A stretch of DNA of 41,629 nt, taken from the NCBI GenBank assembly GCA_023129165.1, contig JAGMCL010000074.1:1-41629 (forward strand). The letters run 5' to 3'. Of this stretch, positions 16,322 to 24,436 are shown piece after piece; the first letter of the stretch is position 1, and every line of letters starts with the position of its first letter. Under the pieces are notes generated by a model, which was not told where the DNA came from, ran no database searches, and worked only from the letters and a program-made list of their open reading frames with translations. The translations under genes and the position numbers were made by a program. This DNA is from Caldifarciminota bacterium. Lineage in GTDB: Bacteria; Hydrothermota; UBA3073.

Positions 16322-17938
16322 ATGTTTGTTGCCAGGTTCAGAAGGTTCCTCTGGAGTTTCACAGTTGTCGTTGGCTTGCTCGTAATATGCGGAAGCGCCA
16401 CAGCTGCGGACTCTCTTGTTTATGTACATCCACAGGTCAAGGTGGTCTCCGAGAACACGCAATTCAGAATAAGCGTGATGATAGACTCGTTCATTCGCTA
16501 TCTCCACGCTTTTCAGGTGGATATAGTCTTTGATTCGAGCGTGGTTGAATCGGACTGGGCCAATATTCTTCCAGGAAGTATCTATCCGGGTTCACTGGAC
16601 ACCTGGCTGCTCGGTGATATATACAATGGAGATAGCATAGTTGCCAGCCTAGCCATAGTGGGAGCGGGTACTTATGTAAACGGGCCCGGCGAGATCTTGA
16701 GTCTGTGGTTCGAGAGCAAAACGGGCAGTAGAGTATATACTCCGGTAGAATTTGCCTACTCGGTACTTTTAGATACGCTTTCCCCAATGGGAGAGCCTAT
16801 AGACCACACTGCCTACCCCGGAACCGTCTGGGTTGGAGTATCTGCACAGGTAGAGGTATGGGGAGTGAGTCTTACATCCACAATACCGGTCTCGCCCGGC
16901 TCTCAAAATGTGCCCATGCTCAAGCTATGTTTAACAAGTGACACCTGCGGTGTGGACTGGGCTGCAACCTGGACTGCCGTAAAGGTGGATAACCGCTGCC
17001 AACCATATACATCATATGCCGCTGACATCGATTCAGTAAAACTCTTTTATGACAAGGATGGCGATGGGGTCTTCGATCCCGCCACGGATTCCCTTATGGG
17101 ACAGGGGGAGGTTATAGGTGCTGACGGTGGGTCGGGAATCATCACGATTGGAGAGCAATCCATTAACACTGACACCAGTACATTCTTTATTGTCTATAAT
17201 ATTGCAACAGATGCGGATGCCAGTCATTACTGCGGGGTAAGATTGTGTGACAGTTCTTACATCACGATCTTATCGCCAGATAAGGTCTCGATTGATAGTT
17301 TTCCAATCCAGACAGGAGGACAGCCCCTGCCAGTTGAACTTCTGTGGTTTACTGCAACGCCTGACTGTGAGAGGTGTCTTATTTTAGTTTGCTGGGAAAC
17401 TGCCAGTGAGACAAATTCCTACAAATGGATAGTCGAGAGGAGTCTCAGTTCCGACGGGGGCTTTGTTGCCATCACCGAGATTCGTGCCCAAGGAAACACG
17501 CCGGTGTCAACCTTGTATGAGTTTAGAGATTGTGATGTGAAACTAAATACGACTTATTTTTACAGATTGGTGGAGTTGGATTGCAACGGTACCGCTTCAA
17601 TGTACGGACCCGTATCTGCCATTCTGAAGCGGGGATTTCCCTATAAAGCTGAACTCTGTGATGTATCTCCTAATCCTTTCTGTGGTCGGAGCAGAATCGG
17701 GTTCTTCCTTCCGAGAGTTTGCTCTGTCAGAGTATCGGTTTGGAACCTTTTAGGAATGAAGGTAAAGACTCTTATTGACGAAAGTAGAGGACGAGGTCAT
17801 CACTTCGTTTATTTCAATGGAAGAGACGATGGTGGTACCATGTTGCAATCTGGAGTATATTTTTGTATGCTTGAAATAGACAAAAAAGTCATCCAGATAA
17901 AGAAGATGATAGTGATAAAAGAAAGGAGTGAAAGGTGA
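16322..17938 (+). CDS. secreted protein: cohesin-like, EF-hand-like loop, FN3-like and sorting domains
   Basis: This 538-residue protein starts 20 bases after the previous stop, with GAGGAGAAGGAG before the ATG. It has a signal peptide (1-28, ending SATA). A cohesin-like domain (about 30-165) closely matches the modules of its neighbours. A beta-rich region (175-335) carries a calcium-type loop DKDGDGVFD from residue 244. An FN3-like domain (about 335-445) has the LPVELLWFTA, CWETASETNS and YFYRLVELD pattern common in type IX substrates. The C-terminal sorting domain (445-538) includes SPNPFCGRSRIGFFLP. It is likely surface-displayed; the binding partner is unknown. Confidence 0.83.
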   Translation: MFVARFRRFLWSFTVVVGLLVICGSATAADSLVYVHPQVKVVSENTQFRISVMIDSFIRYLHAFQVDIVFDSSVVESDWANILPGSIYPGSLDTWLLGDIYNGDSIVASLAIVGAGTYVNGPGEILSLWFESKTGSRVYTPVEFAYSVLLDTLSPMGEPIDHTAYPGTVWVGVSAQVEVWGVSLTSTIPVSPGSQNVPMLKLCLTSDTCGVDWAATWTAVKVDNRCQPYTSYAADIDSVKLFYDKDGDGVFDPATDSLMGQGEVIGADGGSGIITIGEQSINTDTSTFFIVYNIATDADASHYCGVRLCDSSYITILSPDKVSIDSFPIQTGGQPLPVELLWFTATPDCERCLILVCWETASETNSYKWIVERSLSSDGGFVAITEIRAQGNTPVSTLYEFRDCDVKLNTTYFYRLVELDCNGTASMYGPVSAILKRGFPYKAELCDVSPNPFCGRSRIGFFLPRVCSVRVSVWNLLGMKVKTLIDESRGRGHHFVYFNGRDDGGTMLQSGVYFCMLEIDKKVIQIKKMIVIKERSER

Positions 17939-17993
17939 GCAGGGATTAAGATATTTTTTAGAAGTCATATTTTTTAAAACAAAAGGAGGTAGC

Positions 17994-20054
17994 ATGCTTT
18001 TATGGATGGCTATTTGGTTTATAGGTGTCGTCCCGTCGAGTAATGTATCCATGGTCCCTTCTCGGTCTCCTGAAATGGGATATGTATATGTGCAGCCGGC
18101 GGATACCACAGTCTCTTTTGGCGAGTGCCCATCTGGTGTGAGGCTCTCTGTAATGGTGGACTCAAATGTTGCCGCGCTTCACAGTTTTTCTTTATCTATA
18201 ACCTTTGATTCAAGCGTTATTGAATCGAATTGGGACAGCATTCTTCCTGGAAGCATCTTTCCAGATACTTTGTTCCCATATCTGCTCGGTGATATATATA
18301 ACGGAGACAGCATACATGTTGATCTGGCTATAATGGGACAGGGAATGCATGTGAACGGACCGGGCGAGATTTTAAGCCTGTGGTTCAAACCCAAGATTGG
18401 TGAAACGGATATTGACATTATCGACGCGGTGAGCGTGCTGCGGGATACCGTGATGCCAATGGGAAATCACATACCCCATTATTGCATTGATGGTCATATA
18501 ACGGCTCTGCCCTCATATGTGTATGTGCAGCCGGCGGATACCACAGTCTCTTTTGGCGAGTGCCCATCTGGTGTGAGGCTCTCTGTAATGGTGGACTCAA
18601 ATGTTGCCGCGCTTCACAGTTTTTCTTTATCTATAACCTTTGATTCGAGCGTTATTGAATCGAACTGGGATAGTATTCTTCCCGGAAGCATCTTTCCAGA
18701 TACTTTGTTTCCATATCTGCTCGGTGATATATATAACGGAGACAGCATACATGTTGATCTGGCTATAATGGGACAGGGAATGCATGTGAACGGACCGGGC
18801 GAGATTTTAAGCCTATGGTTCAAACCCAAGATTGGTGAAACGGATATTGACATTATCGACGCGGTGAGCGTGCTGCGGGATACCGTAATGCCGATGGGAA
18901 ATCCCATACCCCATTATTGCATTGATGGTCATATAACGGCTCTGCCCTCATATGTATATGTGCAGCCGGCGGATACCACAGTCTATCTTCTTGAGAGCCC
19001 ATCTGGTGTGAGGCTCTCTGTAATGGTGGACTCAAATGTTGCCGCGCTTCACAGTTTTTCTTTATCTATAACCTTTGATTCAAGCGTTATTGAATCGAAC
19101 TGGGACAGTATTCTTCCTGGAAGTATCTTTCCAGATACTTTGTTCCCATATCTGCTCGGTGATATATATAACGGAGACAGCATACATGTTGATCTGGCTA
19201 TAATGGGACAGGGAATGCATGTGAATGGACCGGGCGAGATTTTAAGCCTATGGTTCAAACCCAAGATTGGTGAAACGGATATTGACATTATCGACGCGGT
19301 GAGCGTGCTGCGGGATACCGTAATGCCGATGGGGAATTCCATACCCCATTATTGCATTGATGGTCATATAACGGTGCTACGCTCGCCATATGATTATGAT
19401 GTAGCAATAGAAGGTATTCCAAACGAGGGAGACCCTGCTTTTGTGGGAGACACCCTTGTTGCCTTGATTCTGGACCCCTATGTCACGGTTTGCAACAGGA
19501 CTGTCCCTGGTGGACCGATTCTTTCCTTCAGGGTGTGGTGTAAGATTATAAACAACGAAATGGGCTATATTATTTATTCGAGGCATGTTAATGTGTGGAA
19601 TCTTGCTCCACAGGAGTGCAGGACTATATATTTCCCCTCTGGTGCATTCTTTATGTACCCAGGTATTTATGTTATGGTGACGACGATTCAGGTATCTTTT
19701 GATGATCCGGACCTTAGCAATAATGTGTCTCTGAGAGCTTTCTATGTGCCTCCTTACAGGGCTGGCTCTGAAGAAGAGACAGCTCCTCCTGCTGTGTTTG
19801 CTCTCGAGCAAAATCATCCCAATCCTGTGAGAGGTAAGGCAACGATTAGGTATCAGATACCAGAGAGAAGGACTGTTTCTATTTCTGTTTATGATATTTC
19901 AGGCAGAGAGGTAAAAACTCTGGTAATCGGGCCAAAGGAACCTGGTTACTATTCCGTCTCCCTCGATACCAAGGAGCTTCCACAAGGTATCTACCTTGTA
20001 AAGATGAAAGCTGGTAGTTTTAAGGGGGTACAAAGGATGGTTATCTTGAAGTGA
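17994..20054 (+). CDS. secreted protein with three tandem cohesin-like repeats and a sorting domain
   Basis: This is a 686-residue protein. ATG 17994 is chosen because AAAAGGAGGT lies at 17981-17990; an earlier in-frame start at 17928 would overlap the previous gene. A short signal-like segment is followed by three almost identical 145-residue units (about 30-174, 175-319, 320-462), each a cohesin-like domain with ITFDSSVIESNWDSILPGS and NGPGEILSLWF. Residues 463-595 form a CARDB-like region (NNEMGYI, DDPDLSNNVSLRAFYVP). The sorting domain (598-686, LEQNHPNPV to RMVILK) ends the protein. The unit count is likely variable, given the near-identical DNA. It closes the five-gene surface block. 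Confidence 0.86.
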   Translation: MLLWMAIWFIGVVPSSNVSMVPSRSPEMGYVYVQPADTTVSFGECPSGVRLSVMVDSNVAALHSFSLSITFDSSVIESNWDSILPGSIFPDTLFPYLLGDIYNGDSIHVDLAIMGQGMHVNGPGEILSLWFKPKIGETDIDIIDAVSVLRDTVMPMGNHIPHYCIDGHITALPSYVYVQPADTTVSFGECPSGVRLSVMVDSNVAALHSFSLSITFDSSVIESNWDSILPGSIFPDTLFPYLLGDIYNGDSIHVDLAIMGQGMHVNGPGEILSLWFKPKIGETDIDIIDAVSVLRDTVMPMGNPIPHYCIDGHITALPSYVYVQPADTTVYLLESPSGVRLSVMVDSNVAALHSFSLSITFDSSVIESNWDSILPGSIFPDTLFPYLLGDIYNGDSIHVDLAIMGQGMHVNGPGEILSLWFKPKIGETDIDIIDAVSVLRDTVMPMGNSIPHYCIDGHITVLRSPYDYDVAIEGIPNEGDPAFVGDTLVALILDPYVTVCNRTVPGGPILSFRVWCKIINNEMGYIIYSRHVNVWNLAPQECRTIYFPSGAFFMYPGIYVMVTTIQVSFDDPDLSNNVSLRAFYVPPYRAGSEEETAPPAVFALEQNHPNPVRGKATIRYQIPERRTVSISVYDISGREVKTLVIGPKEPGYYSVSLDTKELPQGIYLVKMKAGSFKGVQRMVILK
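18081..19379 (+). repeat. three tandem 435-bp coding repeats
   Basis: Units start at 18081, 18516 and 18951 with an exact 435-bp period (145 codons). Units 1 and 2 differ at only about ten positions, mostly silent. Unit 3 differs mainly in one patch near 18985, where TTTGGCGAGTGC became CTTCTTGAGAGC. The near identity, including synonymous sites, points to recent amplification or ongoing homogenisation. Confidence 0.92.
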
Positions 20055-20149
20055 AGAAAATTGGGTTTCCGTGTGATTCCTATTAGAAGTCTCTCTTACG
20101 GTGCTTTTATACTGGATGGTTTACCTACATGGTATCCATGTCAAAATAT

Positions 20150-20181
20150 GGGGTCAGGCTCAACTATTTAAATATGACCCC
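20150..20181. repeat. solo 32-bp GGGGTCA palindrome
   Basis: GGGGTCA at 20150-20156 pairs with TGACCCC at 20175-20181 around an AT-rich core. It has the same end sequence (GGGGTCAGGCT) as the family A elements and looks like a minimal copy. Its last base is also the last base of the TAG stop of the minus-strand kinase gene. Confidence 0.6.
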
Positions 20182-20756
20182 TACTGATTCTTTTTATATA
20201 CCTTTATTTCATTGTCCTTATTCACTTCAAACAGTACATCAAAACCCTCATCCAGACCTGGCTCTTCTGCCAGGTCTGTCTGTTTTTTTATAATGCTTGA
20301 CCAGTCAGCCTTTTTACAGTACTTTTCTCTTAGTGCAAGAAGTGGGTCGTTTACACGCCTTTCAATACAGCTTTCTGAAGAAAGATTGAAGTAAATCCCT
20401 ACTGTTTGAACTCCGCCATACTCATTCCCCAGTTCTATGAATAACTTTCTTATATCTCTTGAAATATTTGTATCATCTACTATCAGACTGTGACCATGCT
20501 CTAAAGATTTTCGTGATGTATCAATCTCCAACTCACGGTAAAAATCCCTCAGTTCATAATCATAATTATAACCACTCTCCATTGTAATAAGACTGTCCAG
20601 ACAAACACGTGTGGTCTTGGGTGAAGAAACCATATTAACCAATGACATTGCAAGGGTCGTCTTTCCGCATCCAGCAGGACCGATCATAAGAATTAGACAC
20701 TGTCGTTCCTTTAAGTATCCTTGAATCTTTCCAATCAATTCGTTATAATATTCCAT
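20181..20756 (-). CDS. P-loop AAA/zeta-toxin-like kinase or ATPase
   Basis: This 191-residue protein (197 if a TTG at 20774 is used) has a Walker A motif GPAGCGKTT preceded by a hydrophobic strand (LILMIG) and a Walker B-like LIVDDTN. The layout, with a single P-loop, a short core and an R-rich lid (CIERRVNDP), fits the zeta-toxin/polynucleotide-kinase-like P-loop group. The substrate is not evident. No good ribosome-binding site precedes either start. A -35/-10 pair at 20951-20923 within a decayed family A element could drive it, giving a leader of about 160 nt. The stop codon touches a GGGGTCA palindrome. No antitoxin-like partner gene is adjacent. Confidence 0.72.
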   Translation of the reverse strand: MEYYNELIGKIQGYLKERQCLILMIGPAGCGKTTLAMSLVNMVSSPKTTRVCLDSLITMESGYNYDYELRDFYRELEIDTSRKSLEHGHSLIVDDTNISRDIRKLFIELGNEYGGVQTVGIYFNLSSESCIERRVNDPLLALREKYCKKADWSSIIKKQTDLAEEPGLDEGFDVLFEVNKDNEIKVYKKNQ

Positions 20757-20811
20757 AAGATGTTTTATTAACAATAATTAACCGCAGAGAACACAGAGAA
20801 TAATAAAGTAG

Positions 20812-20982
20812 ATGTCAGGCTTAGATTTTAGAGATATAATATAAACTCTTTACAATTACCACCAGATATCAAAGTTAAAAATTCTTTCATATATCATCTT
20901 TGGTTTCCCGGGCATATTATTTATTTTACCATAACTTTCCCTCTATGTCAAGAAATTATTTCTTATCTCTCAACCTAACTCG
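20812..20982. repeat. decayed copy of palindromic family A element
   Basis: This sequence aligns along its length to the family A copies at 22569-22742 and 23960-24134. Shared landmarks are GTCAGGCTTAGA, GAGATATAATATA, TTCTTTCATAT, CCCTCTATGTCAAG, and TTCTTATCTCTCAACCT in place of TCTTATCTCTTAGCCT. Its terminal repeats have diverged strongly, so it is an older insertion. It faces the kinase gene. Confidence 0.65.
20923..20951 (-). promoter_or_regulatory. promoter inside the decayed element A, facing the kinase gene
   Basis: On the minus strand, TTGACA (20951-20946) is followed after exactly 17 bases by TAAAAT (20928-20923), five of six matches to the -10 consensus. The younger A copies have TTGACA with a weaker TGAAAT at the same spacing, so this copy has the best version. 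Transcription would start near 20916 and run into the kinase gene. Confidence 0.55.
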
Positions 20983-21248
20983 CAAAATAAGTTCATTTAT
21001 AACGGTAGAGTTTTTCTTCAAGTCGATTAACTCTCTTAATTAATGACTCTTTTGAACTGTATTTCATTGTTAAACCCCTTAAGTCTCGAACTAGCTAAAT
21101 AAGGGTTTTATAAATTAATTGCGCCTCTTTTGAGGTGGGATTTATCTCGAAGGAAAGTTAAGACAAGTTTCTAATTTCTCTAATCTATGGAGAATTCCGA
21201 TTAACTATATAATTTTAATTAATAAGAGAATATTCTTAAATTCCTTAC
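20983..21248. other. AT-rich intergenic region without visible features
   Basis: No gene, strong hairpin or recognised repeat was found here. The stretch from 20775 to 21623 otherwise holds the decayed element A, an ACCGCAGAGAACACAGAG dispersed motif near 20781, and the promoter at 21249 with its long leader. Confidence 0.4.
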
Positions 21249-21277
21249 TTGACAAAAGGGACATTTTGGATTATAAT
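21249..21277 (+). promoter_or_regulatory. consensus sigma-70 promoter
   Basis: TTGACA at 21249-21254 and TATAAT at 21272-21277 have the optimal 17-bp spacing. The next annotated gene on this strand starts only at 21624, so the transcript would have a leader of about 340 nt or include a small RNA. Confidence 0.75.
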
Positions 21278-21283
21278 ATATGT

Positions 21284-21623
21284 AGATATTCTACTTTTAT
21301 TGTAAGTGAATGTTAAAGCTAATATAATCCACATTCCTATTGAACTTCTCCTATACTAATCGAAAGCTATCGAACTGCAATTAGAAATACACCATGAAGA
21401 AACACGCAGTCATTTCTTTCTCCTAGATACCTCAGATGTAGAATTGTAGTAGCCTTCTAAAGTTACCCATCTCCTGTTTATATAGAGACTCGTCATTAAA
21501 GGAGATTAGCTTAGTCCTTTACAAAAAGCTCTCAAGCACATTCTTCTATTAGGCTCTTAATTTTCTATGTGTTTTTTGAGGCAATTTTATTATAGCATCC
21601 GTGTCTGATGGATAAGTAATACT
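21284..21623 (+). ncRNA. long untranslated leader or possible small RNA
   Basis: This is the segment downstream of a perfect promoter and upstream of the lipoprotein gene. The only start-codon-led frames are very short (for example ten codons from about 21394). I see no classical riboswitch motif and no clear terminator hairpin with a U-run, so whether this is a leader or a separate RNA is undecided. Confidence 0.3.
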
Positions 21624-22544
21624 ATGAAGTATTGGTTAAGTTTGTTACTTGTTATTTTACTCACTAGTTGTGATTTATGGAACGATACAACTGGCAACGG
21701 TGAGGTTCCTGATGGTTGGGAACCACCTTTAATTAGAACGACTGTAGGTGCAGACTGGGGGCCGCATAACTGGATAGTATTTACATACTCTGATACTGGG
21801 TTATTTCTAATAAAACCAGACGGTAGTGATCTTCGTCTAATATATGAGTGTTGGTTTGAAGAACCTAAATGGCACCCTGATGGTAAATGGATTGTAGCGA
21901 ATGATCTTATAGGTAGAATATGGCTTATCAGTGTTGACGGAGATAGCGTTATAAAAATAACTCAGGGAGGGCACAAGTGGTGTCCTACATTTAGCCCAGA
22001 TGGTAGCCAGATTGCTTTCTCAACTCCCGACAGTGATGCCGTTGGGCCAAGGGGATTGAGAATTTTGGATCTACAGAGCGGGATAGAGAGATTCGTATTC
22101 CCGAGGTGTTATGACCCTGCATGGTCACCCCATGGAAACAAATTAGTTTCTGTCGGATGGGTGCTTCAATCTAACCAATGGATTGGTGGCATCGTTGTTG
22201 TGGATACGTCAGGGGAAAATGCGCATGTAGTTCATCAGGATGACATGGGTGGAGGGATGGAGTCTCCCTCGTTTTCTCCAGACGGTTTAAAAATTGTTTT
22301 CAGAAAACCCTATACCTGGGGTGCTGGTGTGGGTCAGATCTGGGTAGTTAATGCAGATGGTAGCGATCCTATGAAACTTACAACACGGGGAGGAAGGTGG
22401 CCATCCTGGAGTTCAGATGACTCAAAAATTGTATATACCAGGTATTCACTAAGCGATCCCGACCAAGAAGGGAGTGGCGACCTTTATATTATGAACTCCG
22501 ACGGTTCAGCAAAGACCAGACTCACATTTTTTAACCAAAATTAA
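21624..22544 (+). CDS. TolB/WD40-like beta-propeller lipoprotein
   Basis: This 306-residue protein has a lipoprotein signal, MKYWLSLLLVILLTSC, with the lipidated Cys at 16. The mature part is a beta-propeller made of TolB-type blades: IWLISVDGD, FSPDGSQIAFST, PSFSPDGLKIVFR, WVVNADGSDP, WSSDDSKIVYTR and LYIMNSDGSAKTRLT. These are the PD40-type repeats seen in TolB and in periplasmic scaffolds. There are about six blades. It lacks TolB's N-terminal domain, so it is not TolB itself. It probably sits in the cell envelope as a binding scaffold. The ribosome-binding site is weak, and a strong promoter lies 347 nt upstream. A palindromic element A follows at 22569. Confidence 0.82.
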   Translation: MKYWLSLLLVILLTSCDLWNDTTGNGEVPDGWEPPLIRTTVGADWGPHNWIVFTYSDTGLFLIKPDGSDLRLIYECWFEEPKWHPDGKWIVANDLIGRIWLISVDGDSVIKITQGGHKWCPTFSPDGSQIAFSTPDSDAVGPRGLRILDLQSGIERFVFPRCYDPAWSPHGNKLVSVGWVLQSNQWIGGIVVVDTSGENAHVVHQDDMGGGMESPSFSPDGLKIVFRKPYTWGAGVGQIWVVNADGSDPMKLTTRGGRWPSWSSDDSKIVYTRYSLSDPDQEGSGDLYIMNSDGSAKTRLTFFNQN

Positions 22545-22568
22545 GGATGTGGTTATGTTATAGGAACT

Positions 22569-22742
22569 GGGGGTCAGGCTAAGAGATAAGAGATAGAATA
22601 TAGTCTCACTCCTATTGCTACGAGATATCTCATAGTAAAAAGTTCCTTCATATTCTATCCCAAGTTTATTGGTATATTTTTATTTCACTATTACACTCCC
22701 TCTATGTCAAGCAACTATCTCTTATCTCTTAGCCTGACCCCC
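22569..22742. mobile_element. palindromic family A element, intact copy 1
   Basis: This 174-bp element is bounded by perfect 27-bp inverted repeats (22569-22595 and 22716-22742) starting GGGGGTCAGGCTAAGAG. It carries no coding region and is more than 90 percent identical to 23960-24134. The size, ends and lack of a transposase gene fit a non-autonomous element moved in trans. The interior has an outward minus-strand TTGACA. Confidence 0.85.
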
Positions 22743-22753
22743 TAATTACCTAA

Positions 22754-22897
22754 TTATGTAGTACAGATTCCGGTCTTCAGTATGATTTTCATAGTAGGGG
22801 AATTCACATTTATGATATTAACAGTGGGCATCCAGTTTACACAACAGCAGCTGGTTCCGTTATAGTAGCGGGATTTGTCTTTATACAGGAGGTAGAA
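22754..22897 (+). pseudogene. remnant resembling an M23 (LytM) peptidase core
   Basis: The reading frame from 22754 to 22897 encodes FHSRGIHIYDINSGHPVYTT followed by AAGSVIVAG. This resembles the M23 core pattern H-x-G-I-D-I...G-x-P-V-Y-A-x-A-x-G-x-V...AG. The Asp zinc ligand reads His and one residue is inserted. The left side is cut off within a few bases of the family A element. The fragment runs in frame into the next gene but stops looking like M23 at the AG. It is a gene remnant; the family assignment is tentative. Confidence 0.45.
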
Positions 22898-23746
22898 ATG
22901 AATTTATACGCTTTATTAGTAAGTTTTTTTATAAGTCAGTTCTGGGGATTAGAAGACTTAGCTATGGGAAAACAACAGCAAGCTGAATGTAACACTACAG
23001 GATCTGTAGAAGTTTTTAAAGCAACGACATCTCCTAAAGATAGCGTCCAAGAAGCTAAGGATAAAGGCTATCGTAGCACAGAAGACATTAAAAAGAAAAT
23101 GATTGAAGAAGACATAAGATACTATAAACCAAAAATCCCGGGACTAATATATTCATTACAAGATACAACTTATGATCCTGATAATCGATCAGACTGCGCG
23201 TTCTATTTAGGATGTTCTCGTGATGAAAAGGTAATCAATCCATTAATTAGTACTCTTCAAGACAAGTACCCACAGGTACGTCAAGGCTCGATAACAGGGC
23301 TAGTTATCGTATGCAAATATTTGAAATGTGAAGTGCGTGTTAATCCTTACTTGATCGCGGCCTTGAAAGACTCAACTCTCAGAGTTCAATTAGCAGCTAG
23401 CAAGGCACTAATTGAGATGGGTGATTCTATAACTCCTATTCCAACTCTTATTAGCATTTTTAAAAAGGAAGCTCCAGTCTTTGCACAACCTGAAGAGGTA
23501 TGGGTTAAACAGGAAATTCTAAGACCTAATTTACCAGATTCAGAACAAGTAAAACTTGCCCAAGAGTGGAAAAAAAAATCACCTTTATATGCCTTAGATT
23601 TGTTAATATATATAGGAAACGCACGAGTTATCTCTGAACTTGAAAACTGTTTGAGCTCTGAAGATGTATGGATCAGTTCAAAGGTCCAAGAAGCAATATA
23701 TAAAATCAAAATTAATACGGAGGTGAAAAATGAACAAAATAAATGA
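22898..23746 (+). CDS. HEAT-repeat-like exported protein
   Basis: This 282-residue protein starts at an ATG with AGGAGGT placed 6 nt upstream, although the frame is open further upstream into an M23-like remnant. A hydrophobic N-terminus (1-17) may be a signal or anchor. Residues about 75-190 and 225-275 show helical repeats of the HEAT/PBS-lyase type (INPLISTLQDKYPQVRQGSI, LIAALKDSTLRVQLAASKAL, ISELENCLSSEDVWISSKVQ). HEAT repeats are protein-binding scaffolds; no enzyme motif is visible. The stop codon overlaps the start of a short downstream frame at 23730 that is cut by element B, so an operon was probably interrupted. Confidence 0.68.
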   Translation: MNLYALLVSFFISQFWGLEDLAMGKQQQAECNTTGSVEVFKATTSPKDSVQEAKDKGYRSTEDIKKKMIEEDIRYYKPKIPGLIYSLQDTTYDPDNRSDCAFYLGCSRDEKVINPLISTLQDKYPQVRQGSITGLVIVCKYLKCEVRVNPYLIAALKDSTLRVQLAASKALIEMGDSITPIPTLISIFKKEAPVFAQPEEVWVKQEILRPNLPDSEQVKLAQEWKKKSPLYALDLLIYIGNARVISELENCLSSEDVWISSKVQEAIYKIKINTEVKNEQNK

Positions 23747-23894
23747 GATAACTAAAATTACAGTCACCTCATATATTCTGATTTTTCTTGTAAGTAGAGG
23801 GATTACGTATGATCGCTATCAATCCCAATTGAGCGAAATTGGGGTCAGGTCTTTAGTTTTAAATTTACTTAACTTTTTAGATATATTATATTGA
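23730..23894 (+). pseudogene. gene truncated by palindromic element B (copy 1)
   Basis: ATG 23730 overlaps the end of the HEAT-like gene and has CGGAGGTG about 6 nt upstream, so it looks like a real translational start. The first 37 or so residues (MNKINEITKITVTSYILIFL, a membrane-like segment, then DRYQSQLSE) are followed directly by element B. B supplies the remaining residues and the stop at 23892-23894. The original downstream part of the gene is not seen beyond the element. Confidence 0.5.
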
Positions 23895-24248
23895 TACTAT
23901 AATGAGAGTGTTAATAAGTAAAGGAAATAGGGGGTCAGAAATAGGGGGTCAGAGAAATAGGGGGTCAGGCTAAGAGATAAGAGATAGAATATAGTCTCAC
24001 TCCTATTGCTACGAGATATCTCATAGTAAAAAGTTCCATCATATTCTATCCTAAGTTTATTGGGTATATTTTTATTTCACTATTACACTCCTTATATGTC
24101 AAGTAATTATCTCTTATCTCTTAGCCTGACCCCCTAATTTCCGTTACAATTATTGTTAAATATTTTGAAATTCAGATAGTAAAAACCCACGTCTTAAGAG
24201 AATAGTTTATAAGTGTACTTGAAAACTTAAAACTAAAGACCTGACCCC
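23841..24248. mobile_element. palindromic family B element, copy 1, interrupted by element A
   Basis: Perfect 22-bp inverted repeats (23841-23862 and 24227-24248), starting GGGGTCAGGTCTTTAG, bound this element. Its two halves align to copy 2 at 25593-25853, but about 75 bp of the middle is replaced by a family A element and short flanking sequence. It has no transposase gene. The shared sequence may extend a few bases outside (GCGAAATT on the left, ATGAT on the right). Confidence 0.85.
23960..24134. mobile_element. palindromic family A element, intact copy 2, nested in element B
   Basis: This 175-bp element has perfect 27-bp terminal inverted repeats (23960-23986 and 24108-24134). It lies within B copy 1, so it arrived after B. 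Just before it, AATAGGGGGTCAG is repeated so that three element starts stand in a row between about 23925 and 23973. It contains no coding sequence. Confidence 0.85.
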
Positions 24249-24258
24249 ATGATTTTAC

Positions 24259-24287
24259 TTGACAAAATATAAACTTTAATATATAAT
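24259..24287 (+). promoter_or_regulatory. consensus sigma-70 promoter of the outer-membrane protein gene
   Basis: TTGACA at 24259-24264 and TATAAT at 24282-24287 are exactly 17 bp apart. The promoter begins 10 bases after the end of element B copy 1. The predicted start is near 24294, giving a leader of about 140 nt before ATG 24437. Confidence 0.75.
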
Positions 24288-24436
24288 GTATTATATGATG
24301 TCAAGTCTGAAATATAGACAATTCAATTAAAAATAACTGATGCATCCGCTGAAATATTTCAGAAAGTTTGTTACCTATCCCGAATATTTAAGGAAGAAGT
24401 AGTATGAATATATTTTAATTTATGAAAGGAGCATTT

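Noticed and set aside
18179-19342. three similar minus-strand frames of about 80-97 codons
   Set aside because: They repeat only because the 435-bp coding units on the other strand repeat.
18081-19379. CRISPR-like periodic repeat
   Set aside because: The 435-bp units are contiguous coding repeats without spacers.
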